Notes: generated by a model from the sequence alone, not told the origin. A stretch of 64,000 nucleotides of DNA from Oleidesulfovibrio alaskensis DSM 16109 (GCF_000482745.1 NZ_AXWQ01000006.1:248001-312000), one strand, 5' to 3'; counted from the stretch's first letter, positions 8,757-17,113 are shown. Program-made: numbers and translations.

Positions 8757-9752
8757 CTACCGGCGACGCGGTAAAAGCAGCGACGCAAGCACTCCGGCTG
8801 CCAGAGTGCCAATGACAATAAGCACGCTGACCTGCGGCGAAATATGAATGCCCGTATCACCCACGGCATGATTCCACGACTGGACAGTCATTTTTACCGC
8901 AATGAAAAACAGCAGGGCAACAACTGCTTTTTTCAGATGCACCAGATACTCGGTAAGCGCCGCGATGACAAAATACAGCGTGCGCAGCCCGAGTATGGCA
9001 AAAATCATGGCCGCGTAAACCAGAAGCGGTTCTTCGGTAACCGATATGACCGCAGGTACTGAATCGAAAGCAAAGGCGAGGTCGGAAGCTTCCACCGTCA
9101 CCAGACACAGAAAAGCCGGAGTGGCGTACCAGAGCCCCTTGCGGGTTATGGCTCCTGCACTCTGCGCTGCGGGTATTTCGCTGTCCTTCACAAAAAAACG
9201 CTCGCCGTGCAGGCGGGTGTAGACCGGCATCATCCGTCCTATCCAGTTCACGCTCCAGTGGTGGGTGTAGTCTTCTATCTCCATACCGGAGCTTTTGTCC
9301 CGCAGCATCTGGACACCGCTCCACGCCACAAAGGCGGCAAAAAGAAAGCCCACCCACGGTGCAGCATAAAAAAGTCCGGTACCGATAACCACAAACACCG
9401 CTCTGAAAGCCAGCGCTCCCATGATACCCCAGTACAGAATCCGGTGCTGCAGGTGTGAACTGATGCCGAAACTGGAAAAGATGGCAATAAAGACCACAAG
9501 ATTATCCACGGAAAGACTTTTTTCCAACAGATAGCCCGCCAGATACATGTCCGCCCAGTGCCTGTCAAAGCGCACCCAGAGATATACATAGAATAACAGT
9601 GCTATGATAATCCAGAAAGCACACCACTTCGATGCGTTCCCTATGGATATTTCTCTGACATTTCTGTGTGACACAAGATCAAAATACACAGAAAGAGCTA
9701 TGACACCAAAAAATACTATGATTACCTCAACAGGAAAACCAAAGTGTTCCAT
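8757..9752 (-). CDS. TerC/Alx-family integral membrane protein
   Basis: 331 aa from the ATG at 9752, selected for its GGAGAAGG ribosome site. Nine or so hydrophobic segments are visible. The signature acidic motifs are present: 'EKSLSVDNLVVF' in the first half and 'VEASDLAFAFDSVPAV' in the second. TerC/Alx proteins (family knowledge) have been linked to Mn(II) export and metallation of exported proteins, and to tellurite resistance. The gene is monocistronic, preceded by about 370 bases of intergenic DNA with a cluster of dyad repeats. I could not see a convincing manganese riboswitch. Confidence 0.93.
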   Translation of the reverse strand: MEHFGFPVEVIIVFFGVIALSVYFDLVSHRNVREISIGNASKWCAFWIIIALLFYVYLWVRFDRHWADMYLAGYLLEKSLSVDNLVVFIAIFSSFGISSHLQHRILYWGIMGALAFRAVFVVIGTGLFYAAPWVGFLFAAFVAWSGVQMLRDKSSGMEIEDYTHHWSVNWIGRMMPVYTRLHGERFFVKDSEIPAAQSAGAITRKGLWYATPAFLCLVTVEASDLAFAFDSVPAVISVTEEPLLVYAAMIFAILGLRTLYFVIAALTEYLVHLKKAVVALLFFIAVKMTVQSWNHAVGDTGIHISPQVSVLIVIGTLAAGVLASLLLPRRR

Positions 9753-9882
9753 ACCTTCTCCAAAAAATATCATTTTTTATATATTTCTGCATACCATGAT
9801 GCAGGACAGAAGAAAGCAAAAATACGAACCATAAAATTTGTCAACACAAAAGATTCAAGACAATTATTTCCCGATTGCAAAG

Positions 9883-9950
9883 TGCATACTGCAGCACCAC
9901 ATCGTGCAATGTGCATATCCATTATGCACATTGCAGTGCATATTGCTGCA
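9883..9950. repeat. Cluster of inverted repeats upstream of terC
   Basis: A perfect 13-bp dyad (TGCAATGTGCATA at 9905-9917, complement at 9923-9935, five-base loop) is flanked by two near-palindromic copies, TGCATACTGCAGCA (9883-9896) and TGCATATTGCTGCA (9937-9950). The block lies about 130-200 bases before the terC start and after the selenoprotein operon terminator. It could be a multi-site operator. The remaining 9753-10067 sequence shows no gene. Confidence 0.55.
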
Positions 9951-10067
9951 CATGGACACACTCCATACAGCACAGACATGCAGTACCGCCTGGCAAAAAA
10001 GCGGCACAGCGTCTTCTGCATCCGGGCACCGCATCATCCGGCGGCGGCAACATTTTGCGGACACAAC

Positions 10068-10104
10068 AAAAAAACGCCCCCCGCCGGAAACGGCAGGGGG
10101 CGCA
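10068..10104 (-). terminator. Rho-independent terminator of the GRE operon
   Basis: On the minus strand a GC-rich stem (CGCCCCCTGCCG paired with CGGCGGGGGGCG around TTTC) is followed by seven T residues. It begins about 20 bases after the HesB-like stop codon and so closes the GRE-activase-HesB operon. Confidence 0.85.
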
Positions 10105-10122
10105 GTCATTGCATTCTGACAC

Positions 10123-10431
10123 TTACAGCTGAAGGGGTTCTCCGGCAAGAGGCGTAAGCACCACCTCTTTGTTTTCACCGAACCCGAGAGAAAACTTTCT
10201 GCCGTATTTGGTAAGAAAATCGTTTTCAGCAATAAACGGAACGCCGCCGATCTCAACGCGCGCGTCTTCGTCTTCATCTGCCTCGTCAATGCCCAGACCG
10301 AGCACTATCTTGGCGTGTCAGCCACCGCCAACCTGATACTCGCGCAGCCGCACGCAGCTGTCTTCATCTTCGTCCTCCAGCATGCCGCGGAGTTTTTCCA
10401 GCATTTCTTCAGGCACTGTCAGTTCAAACAT
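10123..10431 (-). CDS. HesB/IscA-like selenoprotein (in-frame UGA read as selenocysteine)
   Basis: Reading from the ATG at 10431 (AGAGG upstream) gives 102 residues with one in-frame TGA at 10320-10318, codon 38, in the context 'QVGGG-U-HAKIVLG'. HesB/IscA proteins have Cys at this GGGC position, and the family fold continues on both sides, so UGA most likely encodes Sec. Bases just after the UGA can form a short imperfect stem (GCC..AGA/UCU..GGC) around a ten-base loop, a possible bacterial SECIS. The C-terminal Cys-x-Cys pair of IscA is absent. HesB-like selenoproteins are known from prokaryotic selenoproteome surveys. The gene is 26 bases after the radical-SAM activase, so it is probably cotranscribed and may serve Fe-S assembly for it (inference). 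Confidence 0.85.
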
Positions 10432-10457
10432 ATTGTCATCCTCTTGATTGTCTGATG

Positions 10458-11351
10458 TCAGACCATGACGGTCTCAAGCCCGTGCCGGGCAAAGCGCTGC
10501 AATACGGCGTCCAGCTGCTGCGGCGTGTACTGCGCAACAGCGGGAACAGGCTTGCCCAGTGCCGCATATTTACTTTTGCCGAAGGCATGGCACGGCATCA
10601 CTTCAATGGTTTTGCGACCGGATTCCGCAAAAAAGGCTGCCATGGCGGCTATATTGTCCTCGGAATCATTAAGCCCCGGCATCAGCGGCATTCTGATGCG
10701 CACCTCGGTGCCGGAACCGAGTGCGGCGCGCATGTTGCGCAAAATGACCGCATTATCTACGCCGGTCAGCGTTCTGTGCTCCTGCGGGTCCATGTGTTTG
10801 CAGTCAAACAGCAGCAGGTCGGCCAGTTCAATGGTGCGGTCAAACCGCTCTTCGGGACAGTACCCGCAGGTATCCACAGTGACGTGGTAGCCGGCATTCT
10901 TTGCGGCTTCCAGCAGCTCCAGAAAAAAAGCACCGCCCGCTGTCGGTTCTCCGCCGCCGAAGGTCACGCCCCCGCCGGAGTTGAAATAAAACAACTCATC
11001 CTTACGGACGATGTCCATGACCTCGGCCACGGTCATAAGCCTGCCCGTCATTTCCCGCGCATTGGCAGAACACACGGCGGCACACGCGCCGCAGTGCGTA
11101 CACTTCTCAAGATCGCGGACAGATCTGCCGCCGGACATGCTGACCGCTCCGGCAGGACACACAGCGGCACAGGCCCCGCACCCCGTGCACAGCTCGTCAA
11201 AATACAGCATCTGCGGTGCGGTTTTCTGCGATTCGGGGTTACTGCACCACAGGCAACGCAGGGGACAGCCTTTCAGAAAAACCGTGGTGCGCAGCCCGGG
11301 GCCGTCATGCACGGACATCCGCTGGATATTGTAGATCATTCCTTGAGTCAT
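10458..11351 (-). CDS. Glycyl radical enzyme activating enzyme (radical SAM, two ferredoxin clusters)
   Basis: 297 aa from the ATG at 11351, the start that gives the canonical N-terminus 'MIYNIQRMSVHDGPGLRTTV'. The radical-SAM cluster motif 'CPLRCLWC' (CxxxCxxC) is at about 30-37. A ferredoxin-like insert with two CxxCxxCxxxC motifs ('CTGCGACAAVC', 'CTHCGACAAVC') follows, typical of activases for non-PFL glycyl radical enzymes. 'GGGVTFGGGEP' and 'DTCGY' are also family motifs. It would use S-adenosylmethionine to abstract hydrogen from the GRE glycine. It follows the GRE gene after an intervening terminator-like hairpin and precedes the selenoprotein gene. Confidence 0.95.
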   Translation of the reverse strand: MTQGMIYNIQRMSVHDGPGLRTTVFLKGCPLRCLWCSNPESQKTAPQMLYFDELCTGCGACAAVCPAGAVSMSGGRSVRDLEKCTHCGACAAVCSANAREMTGRLMTVAEVMDIVRKDELFYFNSGGGVTFGGGEPTAGGAFFLELLEAAKNAGYHVTVDTCGYCPEERFDRTIELADLLLFDCKHMDPQEHRTLTGVDNAVILRNMRAALGSGTEVRIRMPLMPGLNDSEDNIAAMAAFFAESGRKTIEVMPCHAFGKSKYAALGKPVPAVAQYTPQQLDAVLQRFARHGLETVMV

Positions 11352-11412
11352 GGTAGTTTCCGCCACTGTTTGCAAAGCCGGGCAAAGCACGCCGCAGCCG
11401 CATCGGAGTTGT

Positions 11413-11444
11413 AAAAAAAGGGGCCTGCAAGGGCAGGCCCCTTC
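11413..11444 (-). terminator. Attenuator hairpin between GRE and activase genes
   Basis: On the minus strand the 9-bp stem GGGGCCTGC/GCAGGCCCC around CCTT is followed by seven T residues. It lies between the GRE stop (11479) and the activase start (11351). Partial termination here would give much more GRE than activase mRNA, which fits a catalytic activase. The activase may also have its own promoter, which I could not identify. Confidence 0.75.
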
Positions 11445-11478
11445 CACATATCGTCCGCCTGTTTCAGACCGGCAGGCG

Positions 11479-13932
11479 TCAGGACCGGTATTCGGTTCGC
11501 TTGATGATTTCGTTCTGCACGCCCCTGTCCAGACGGGTGAAGTAGGCGCTGAAACCGGCCACACGCACAACCAGATCAGAATAATCCTGAGGTGTTTCCT
11601 GTGCGGCTTTAAGGGTTTCGGAGCTTACGCAGTTGAACTGGATATGAGAGCCGCCGAAGTCGCAGTATGTCTTGATCAGCGAGATCAGCGTACGCGCTCC
11701 CTGCGGACCTTCCAGCACGGAAGGCGAGAACTTCACGTTGAAGTGGTTTGCCCCGTAACGCACGGTATCAATGGCTTCCGCCCCGGACTTGATAAGCGCG
11801 GTAATGCCTTCGTGGTCGGTGCCGGGCATGGCCGAAACACTGCCGTCTGTCAGCGCCACACCGGCCTTGCGCCCGTTGGGCAGTGCCCCCATAAGCGCGC
11901 CGAAGTAGTTGTGGTATGACAGCGAGTATGCATCCAGCGGGGTGCGGTAGCCGAAGCAGTCCGGCCCCTGCGCATGGTGAATGGCGTCCACGTCACGGTA
12001 GAACTGCTGCACAAACTCCTGTGTTTCTTCGTAATCATTGCCGTGCTTGGGAGCTTCGTAGCACATCTTGCGGATGTCTTCGTACCCTTCAAAGTTAGCC
12101 CTGATGGCTTCCAGCAACTGCTCCATGGTCAGCTTGCGGGTGTCGAACACCAGATGCTTGATGGCCAGCAGCGAGTTGGCCGCATCAATACCGGCCGTCA
12201 TGATGGGGTTCACCTGCGGATAGCGGGTACCGCCGGCTTCTTCGCACATGCCCTTTTCAATGCAGCCGTCGTACATGGCCGACCGGAAGATGCTGGGCAC
12301 AACCTGCAGACGGGCCATCTGACTGAGGTCGGAATGCTTGCGTGAAATGCTGAACAGGTTATCGAGCTGTTTTTTCACCGCGTCGTACATTTCGTCGAAC
12401 GTTGCGAACGAGCAGGGGTCGCCGGTTTCCACGCCCACTTTCTTTCTGGTCACGGGGCAGGTGCCGTTGTTCAGCATCAGTTCAACAACCTTGGCAAGGC
12501 AGGGCTGGTCTTCCTGTGTGATAAAGCTGCCCTTGCCGCACACGCCGGTGGACACGCAGCCGTAGTTGCCGCAGTTACGGGCATCTTCCAGCGTAATGCC
12601 GTCCTTGTACTGAGCAAAACGGGCCAGAGTACGCTGCACCACGGCATTGTTGTTCAGAATCTGAGGTTGTCCGGAACCGCCGCGGATGCATTCCACAACT
12701 TTCTGCATGTACGAATCTTTAAGCTTGGGATGATACAGCAGGGTCAGCGTGGGCTGGATACTTTTCATCTGAATCTGGGTTTCCAGCAGCAGCTCTTCCA
12801 GCTCGGTGCTTGCGTCGTTGCCGTTGGCGTCCACGCCGCCTATGGTAATGCTCTGCCCGGTATGACCGGAAAGCGTAAGCGCGTAGGAATTACCCTGATA
12901 TTCGCCCAGTTCAAGATGCTTGATCCACTGGAACTTAAGCAGCGTAAGCACCTGCTCACGGGTCAGGTTGCCTTCTTCAATGTCTTTTTTAAAGAAAGGA
13001 TACATGTACTGGCCGTAACGTCCCGGCGAGCAGGCGCAGGCCATCTGTTCTATTTCGATGGCAAGGTGCGTGAACCAGAAAGACTGGATGGCCTCGCGGA
13101 AATTCCGTGCGGGGAACTCAGGCACGCGCCTGCAGATTTCCGCAATTTCCAGCAGCTCAGTCTTTGTCTTGGGGTCGGGCTCGCCGGCAGCGGTTTTCTC
13201 TGCCAGTTCGGCGTAGCGGTGCGCATGGGTGATGACCGCCTCAAGAGCCACTATCATGGCACGATACAGGTCGTGCTTTTCTTTGTTTTCAAGCGTGGTG
13301 GGGCATTTTTCAAAACGCTCGCGCACGTCATTGATAAGCCAGCGCAACCCTTTGTTAAGCACCATGGGGTAGTCGGCAATGCCCGAACCGCTGGCTACGG
13401 ACACGTTTTCATAATACATGCCCGCCTTGGCGTAGGGTTTGGGATTGATCCCGTACTTTTCCTTGAACATTTTGTTGTTCAGATCGATGCAGGTACGGCC
13501 CTTCCACAGCTTATATGTCTTTTCCAGCAGTTCCTGCGTCTCGGCGGGAATTTTCATCTCGCCCAGAGAGGCCATCTTGGCCATCTGCATTTCTTCCTTG
13601 ATCCAGGAAACGTTCCATTCGGGATAGGCATACACACCGGCACGGACGCCGGTAAGTGTGCCCACAATGGGGTTACCGTCGAGGAAGATTTTCTTTTTGG
13701 TCAGCACGCGCTCAAACAGCTTGGCGCGGATATAGTATACAGATTCGCCCTGAAACTCCTCGTACACCTCGTTCAGAAACTGCAGACGCTCGGGGTCCAT
13801 TATCTGCGGCGCCGCCATCAGATAATCCTTCAGTTCCTTTACGCGGGTTTCGGCGGTGTCCCAGTTTATGCCATACCCCTTGGCAGGTGCGGTCGGGGCA
13901 GTCGTTCCGTTTGCTCCGGAAATATCAAGCAT
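11479..13932 (-). CDS. Glycyl radical enzyme of unassigned substrate (Cys-Val-Ser active-site variant)
   Basis: 817 aa, ATG preceded by AGGAG. The N-terminal PFL-like domain includes 'SPGRYGQYMYPFF' (about 297-309). The thiyl Cys is Cys459 in 'GNYGCVSTGVCGKG', and the glycyl radical site is Gly793 in 'VRVAGFSAYF'. Length and layout match the group containing 4-hydroxyphenylacetate decarboxylase and isethionate sulfite-lyase, whose motif is Cys-Val-Glu with Glu as a general base. Here the Glu is Ser461. It is not pyruvate formate-lyase, which has adjacent cysteines. A -24/-12 promoter lies about 85 bases upstream, and the activase, a selenoprotein, a sigma-54 activator and transporters surround it. 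The substrate is unknown; an amino acid or sulfonate-like molecule is only inferred from the neighbours. Confidence 0.93.
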   Translation of the reverse strand: MLDISGANGTTAPTAPAKGYGINWDTAETRVKELKDYLMAAPQIMDPERLQFLNEVYEEFQGESVYYIRAKLFERVLTKKKIFLDGNPIVGTLTGVRAGVYAYPEWNVSWIKEEMQMAKMASLGEMKIPAETQELLEKTYKLWKGRTCIDLNNKMFKEKYGINPKPYAKAGMYYENVSVASGSGIADYPMVLNKGLRWLINDVRERFEKCPTTLENKEKHDLYRAMIVALEAVITHAHRYAELAEKTAAGEPDPKTKTELLEIAEICRRVPEFPARNFREAIQSFWFTHLAIEIEQMACACSPGRYGQYMYPFFKKDIEEGNLTREQVLTLLKFQWIKHLELGEYQGNSYALTLSGHTGQSITIGGVDANGNDASTELEELLLETQIQMKSIQPTLTLLYHPKLKDSYMQKVVECIRGGSGQPQILNNNAVVQRTLARFAQYKDGITLEDARNCGNYGCVSTGVCGKGSFITQEDQPCLAKVVELMLNNGTCPVTRKKVGVETGDPCSFATFDEMYDAVKKQLDNLFSISRKHSDLSQMARLQVVPSIFRSAMYDGCIEKGMCEEAGGTRYPQVNPIMTAGIDAANSLLAIKHLVFDTRKLTMEQLLEAIRANFEGYEDIRKMCYEAPKHGNDYEETQEFVQQFYRDVDAIHHAQGPDCFGYRTPLDAYSLSYHNYFGALMGALPNGRKAGVALTDGSVSAMPGTDHEGITALIKSGAEAIDTVRYGANHFNVKFSPSVLEGPQGARTLISLIKTYCDFGGSHIQFNCVSSETLKAAQETPQDYSDLVVRVAGFSAYFTRLDRGVQNEIIKRTEYRS

Positions 13933-14015
13933 GGCTATCTCCTGTTTCTAAAAAAATTTTGCTGTCGGCTTATGTGAGAATGCTGTGTCTTTGCGTGCTT
14001 GTTTTTTTTGTCACT

Positions 14016-14031
14016 AGCAGAAGCCATGCCA
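14016..14031 (-). promoter_or_regulatory. Sigma-54 (-24/-12) promoter of the GRE operon
   Basis: On the minus strand TGGCATGGCTTCTGCT matches the consensus TGGCAC-N5-TTGCW at all but two positions, with the invariant GG and GC at correct spacing. Transcription would start near 14004, giving a leader of about 70 bases before the GRE ATG. The rest of 13933-14239 is A/T-rich and presumably holds activator and bending sites. Confidence 0.8.
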
Positions 14032-14239
14032 ACAGAGCAGGGAGCGGCACGGAGCCTGCCTGCGGGCGCATGGCCGCGTACCACGCTGTAATCCGGGGCA
14101 AAGAAGGACAAAGAAAAAATTACGGGTTGGAAAGTTTTTTTTATTTGCGAAAGAATTTTTTTCGATTTACATCCGCCCCGTCAGGTACTGCGCTGCTGAG
14201 CGGCAGCCGGCATCACCAGAAAGACAGAGGTTGTGAATT

Positions 14240-15745
14240 TTGTATTTTACACGGGAATCATTTTTTGATGTCTGCCGGCAGGCCGTCATGACCCCTGCCA
14301 TGACAGCCATCTGGGACGATCTGGGCATAGGGGTAGCCGTGGTGGATGCCAACGGCATCTGCGAATACATGAACCCCATCCAGCGGCGGGTGGACGGATT
14401 CGGCAGAATAAACGTGGCAGGGCAGCACATCACTTCGCTGTATGTTCCCCACGAACTGGAGTGCATTCCCACCATCGAATGTCTGCGCACCGGTGAACCC
14501 ATTCTGAAAAAATCCTATTTTTACAAAACCACTAAAAACTATCTGGCGGGCACCGTTTCCGACTTCTTTCCGTTGTTCAGAAAAGGTCAGAAAGACGGCG
14601 TGATAGCTTTTACACTGTGGACGGGTTCCAGACCCATAGTGGAACAGACAGGCCGCCGCGCCGCACAGGCCCGCCCGGCAAAGACTCCGGCCTATTATAC
14701 GTTTGACAGCATTGCCGGGCAGCACGAGGCCCTGCGCGAAGTACTGGCCGAGGCCCGCGCCGCCGCCGGTTCATCCTCGCACGTCATGATCTGGGGAGAA
14801 AGCGGCACAGGCAAAGAGGTGTTCGCACAGGCCATACACTCCGCCAGCAGCCGCAGCGGTCAGCCGCTGGTGGCCGAAAACTGCGCCGCCATTCCCGAAA
14901 ACCTGCTGGAAGCCATTCTTTTCGGCACTGAAAAAGGAGCTTATACAGACGCTCCGCAAAAAGCCGGACTGCTGGAAGAAGCCAACGGCGGCACGCTGAT
15001 ACTGGACGAACTGAACTCCATGCCACCGGGGCTGCAGGCAAAACTGCTGCGTGTACTGCAGGAAAAACGGGTACGCCGCCTGGGGTCGCACAAAGAAATT
15101 CCCGTGGATGTGCGGGTAATCAGCATCCTGAACGAAGCACCTCTGAACGCCGTGGGACAGGGCGTGCTGCGCAGCGACCTTTTTTACAGACTTGCCGTCA
15201 TCGGTCTGGCCATTCCGCCGCTGCGCGAGCGTAAAAGCGACATTGCCATGCTTGCGCGGCTCTTTATGGACAATGCCGCGCGCCACCAGCAAAGGCCGCC
15301 TGTGGAACTGGATTCCAAGGTTCTGGATATGTTCATGGCGTATGACTGGCCCGGCAACGTACGCGAGCTGCTACATGTCATCGAAGGCAGCATCGCACTG
15401 CTGGGCGACAGAACAACCATCGATGCAGAGCGCCTGCCACGGCATTTCAGAGAGGCATACGCGGGCCGCGACACCTTCCGTCCCGTCTCCCACCCTGCCC
15501 AGCCGGAACAGACACTGCCCCTGTCAGCCGGGCAGCCTGCGTTTTATGACTATCGCGACATCAGAAAAACAAGCGTGGTTCCGCTGAAGTCGTGCGTGCA
15601 GCAATACGAAGCCGAATGCATCCGTAACGTGCTCAGGGTAACCGGCGGCAATGTGGCCAAGGCGGCGCGCATAATGCAGATAACCGGCGCGGGGCTGCGG
15701 TATAAAATCCAGCAGCTGGGTATCGAGGACGAATACCTGGCCTGA
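14240..15745 (+). CDS. PAS-domain sigma-54-dependent activator of the GRE locus
   Basis: 501 aa from a TTG at 14240 with AGAGG nine bases upstream; the ATG at 14288 is an alternative, but it would start right at the PAS domain. A PAS-like domain (about 22-125, 'GIGVAVVDANGICEYMN') precedes an AAA+ domain with Walker A 'GESGTGKE', Walker B 'GGTLILDELN' and 'WPGNVREL', and a Fis-type helix-turn-helix (about 465-495, 'GGNVAKAARIMQITGAGLRYK'). This is the RocR-like layout. The sigma-54 contact loop reads GAYTDA instead of GAFTGA, with Asp replacing the second Gly. It is divergent from the GRE operon, and matching promoters precede the GRE, DUF4125 and permease genes, so it is the likely activator of all three. 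Confidence 0.92.
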   Translation: MYFTRESFFDVCRQAVMTPAMTAIWDDLGIGVAVVDANGICEYMNPIQRRVDGFGRINVAGQHITSLYVPHELECIPTIECLRTGEPILKKSYFYKTTKNYLAGTVSDFFPLFRKGQKDGVIAFTLWTGSRPIVEQTGRRAAQARPAKTPAYYTFDSIAGQHEALREVLAEARAAAGSSSHVMIWGESGTGKEVFAQAIHSASSRSGQPLVAENCAAIPENLLEAILFGTEKGAYTDAPQKAGLLEEANGGTLILDELNSMPPGLQAKLLRVLQEKRVRRLGSHKEIPVDVRVISILNEAPLNAVGQGVLRSDLFYRLAVIGLAIPPLRERKSDIAMLARLFMDNAARHQQRPPVELDSKVLDMFMAYDWPGNVRELLHVIEGSIALLGDRTTIDAERLPRHFREAYAGRDTFRPVSHPAQPEQTLPLSAGQPAFYDYRDIRKTSVVPLKSCVQQYEAECIRNVLRVTGGNVAKAARIMQITGAGLRYKIQQLGIEDEYLA

Positions 15746-15756
15746 TGTGCAAAAAA

Positions 15757-15792
15757 AAAGCGGCAGCAGTCACCGGACTGCTGCCGCTTTGC
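15757..15792. terminator. Bidirectional terminator between activator and TauE/SafE genes
   Basis: AAAGCGGCAGCAGT and its exact complement surround a short loop. Read on the minus strand, the stem ends in a run of nine T residues, ideal for the TauE/SafE operon. The plus-strand flank has a shorter T-run, so it may also end the activator transcript. Confidence 0.85.
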
Positions 15793-15801
15793 ATCCGGCG
15801 G

Positions 15802-16536
15802 TCATAACAGCGAACGCACCAGACAGACTATCCCCGCAAGGGTGATTATACACAACAGCACACGCCGGAAAACCGCCTGATTGATAAAGCGGACCACAGG
15901 AAACGAACAGAGAGTTCCCAGAATGGTGGCAGGAATGCCGTAAGCCGCGTAGCCGAGAACGGTATCGGTATACAGCCCGGCAGATGCCTGCAGGATGCAT
16001 GTCATGGACGCGCGGATAACAAAAAACACGCCCAGAGTGCCCAGAAACACCCGCGGACTCCAGCCTGCGTACAGGCCGTACGCACCCACAGGGGGGCCGT
16101 CGAACGAAATGGCCGTGCCCAGCAGGCCGGCGCCGAAACCTGCCGCGCCGCCCCGCGCCCACGATTCGCCGCCGGCCTGTGTAATTCTGCTGTGCTGCTG
16201 CCAGTAGACATAAAACAACAGCAGCGCACCGACAGCCCCCTGCAGCACGGAACCGGTGACAACCTGCAGAATAAACAGCCCCGCCAGTGCCCCCGGCACA
16301 GAACCGGCAATCATGGGAAGCAGCGCCGGAAAACGGCAGTGCCGGAAATGCATGGCCGCTATACATGAATCCATGACAAGATTGAGTATGCAGCTAAGCG
16401 GAATAACTTCTTGTATGGGGATAAAGAGGGCAACAACAGGCACAGATACCATGGCGCCGCCTATACCGCTGACACCGGAAACAAAGCCTCCTATCAGCCA
16501 CATGCCGAAAACAAGCAGATGTTCGAAATCAGGCAT
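15802..16536 (-). CDS. TauE/SafE-family (DUF81) membrane permease
   Basis: 244 aa from the ATG at 16536 (AGGAG upstream), starting inside the end of the DUF4125 gene, so the two are coupled. About seven or eight hydrophobic segments are present with the family's glycine-rich start 'GFVSGVSGIGGAMVSVPV' and the second-half repeat 'GFGAGLLGTAISFDGPPVGAY'. Members are implicated in movement of sulfonates, sulfite or other organic anions, with experimental proof for few. In this locus it could export a product such as sulfite or another anion, or import the GRE substrate. That role is inference. Confidence 0.88.
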   Translation of the reverse strand: MPDFEHLLVFGMWLIGGFVSGVSGIGGAMVSVPVVALFIPIQEVIPLSCILNLVMDSCIAAMHFRHCRFPALLPMIAGSVPGALAGLFILQVVTGSVLQGAVGALLLFYVYWQQHSRITQAGGESWARGGAAGFGAGLLGTAISFDGPPVGAYGLYAGWSPRVFLGTLGVFFVIRASMTCILQASAGLYTDTVLGYAAYGIPATILGTLCSFPVVRFINQAVFRRVLLCIITLAGIVCLVRSLL

Positions 16537-17113
16537 GGTGGTCTCCTGCGATACCGCGGTGGCTGCGGTTTGCCAGTTCGGCTTCGCATTGCGCAAGCGA
16601 CGCATATCCCAGTTTGTGCATCAGCAGTTCATAACGGTCGCGGGTAAGATTGCGCAGCCCGCGCAACGCCTCCTGCACACACGCGGCATACGCCTGCAAT
16701 GCCGCGCCGGAATACGTCTGCAGCTCGCAGCCGAGATACAGGCAGAAACCTGCGTGCCCTTCCGGCTGCACCACGCGGGGAAACTGCGCAGCCACTTCCC
16801 TGCGCCATGCGCTTTCTGCCTGCACTATCTCCGCAATGACCGGATCGTTGTTGCGACGGGGAATCAGTCCCTCCATAAGCGCATATTTTTCCGTCATCAG
16901 GTTGCGCCCCTGACGGCGTGCCTGTTCAAGATCGTGCAGATACCGCTGCAGAAAAGTGTCGGAAAGCACGCCGTGGGTGATTTCCCGCATGATGCGGAAC
17001 GACTCCGGTCTTTCCTGACACGGCGATGTGCCGCCGCGGTTCTGCACTTCAAGAAACATGGCCAGTTCGAGACTGATAATCAGGTCGAGAAGAGTGTCGC
17101 GCGTTGTGTTCAT
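16529..17113 (-). CDS. DUF4125-like soluble protein
   Basis: 194 aa from the ATG at 17113; codons further upstream in the same frame look non-coding. There is no signal peptide or membrane segment. The sequence is mostly helical, with an Arg/Glu-rich centre, 'SFRIMREITHGVLSD' and a C-terminal 'LTRDRYELLMHKLGYASLAQCE'. I place it in the DUF4125 family, whose function is not known to me. It is the first gene of a two-gene operon with the TauE/SafE permease and has its own -24/-12 promoter about 185 bases upstream. It should therefore be induced together with the GRE and may be a metabolic or accessory protein of that pathway. Confidence 0.75.
   Translation of the reverse strand: MNTTRDTLLDLIISLELAMFLEVQNRGGTSPCQERPESFRIMREITHGVLSDTFLQRYLHDLEQARRQGRNLMTEKYALMEGLIPRRNNDPVIAEIVQAESAWRREVAAQFPRVVQPEGHAGFCLYLGCELQTYSGAALQAYAACVQEALRGLRNLTRDRYELLMHKLGYASLAQCEAELANRSHRGIAGDHHA

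Noticed and set aside
9883..9950. CRISPR array or IS terminal repeats
   Set aside because: The repeats are too few and palindromic, with no spacers, transposase or target duplications; no CRISPR or IS was found anywhere in the window.
10123..10305. A shorter HesB fragment starting at a GTG after the UGA
   Set aside because: It would lose the conserved first half of the fold, and the upstream frame has a good start and ribosome site and family sequence right up to the UGA.
11479..13932. Annotation as pyruvate formate-lyase
   Set aside because: PFL has adjacent active-site cysteines; this protein has a single Cys in a GCVST context and a ferredoxin-containing activase.
12667..13977. Long open frame (436 codons) on the plus strand antisense to the GRE gene
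   Set aside because: It mirrors the high-GC codon structure of the GRE gene, has no ribosome site and resembles no protein.
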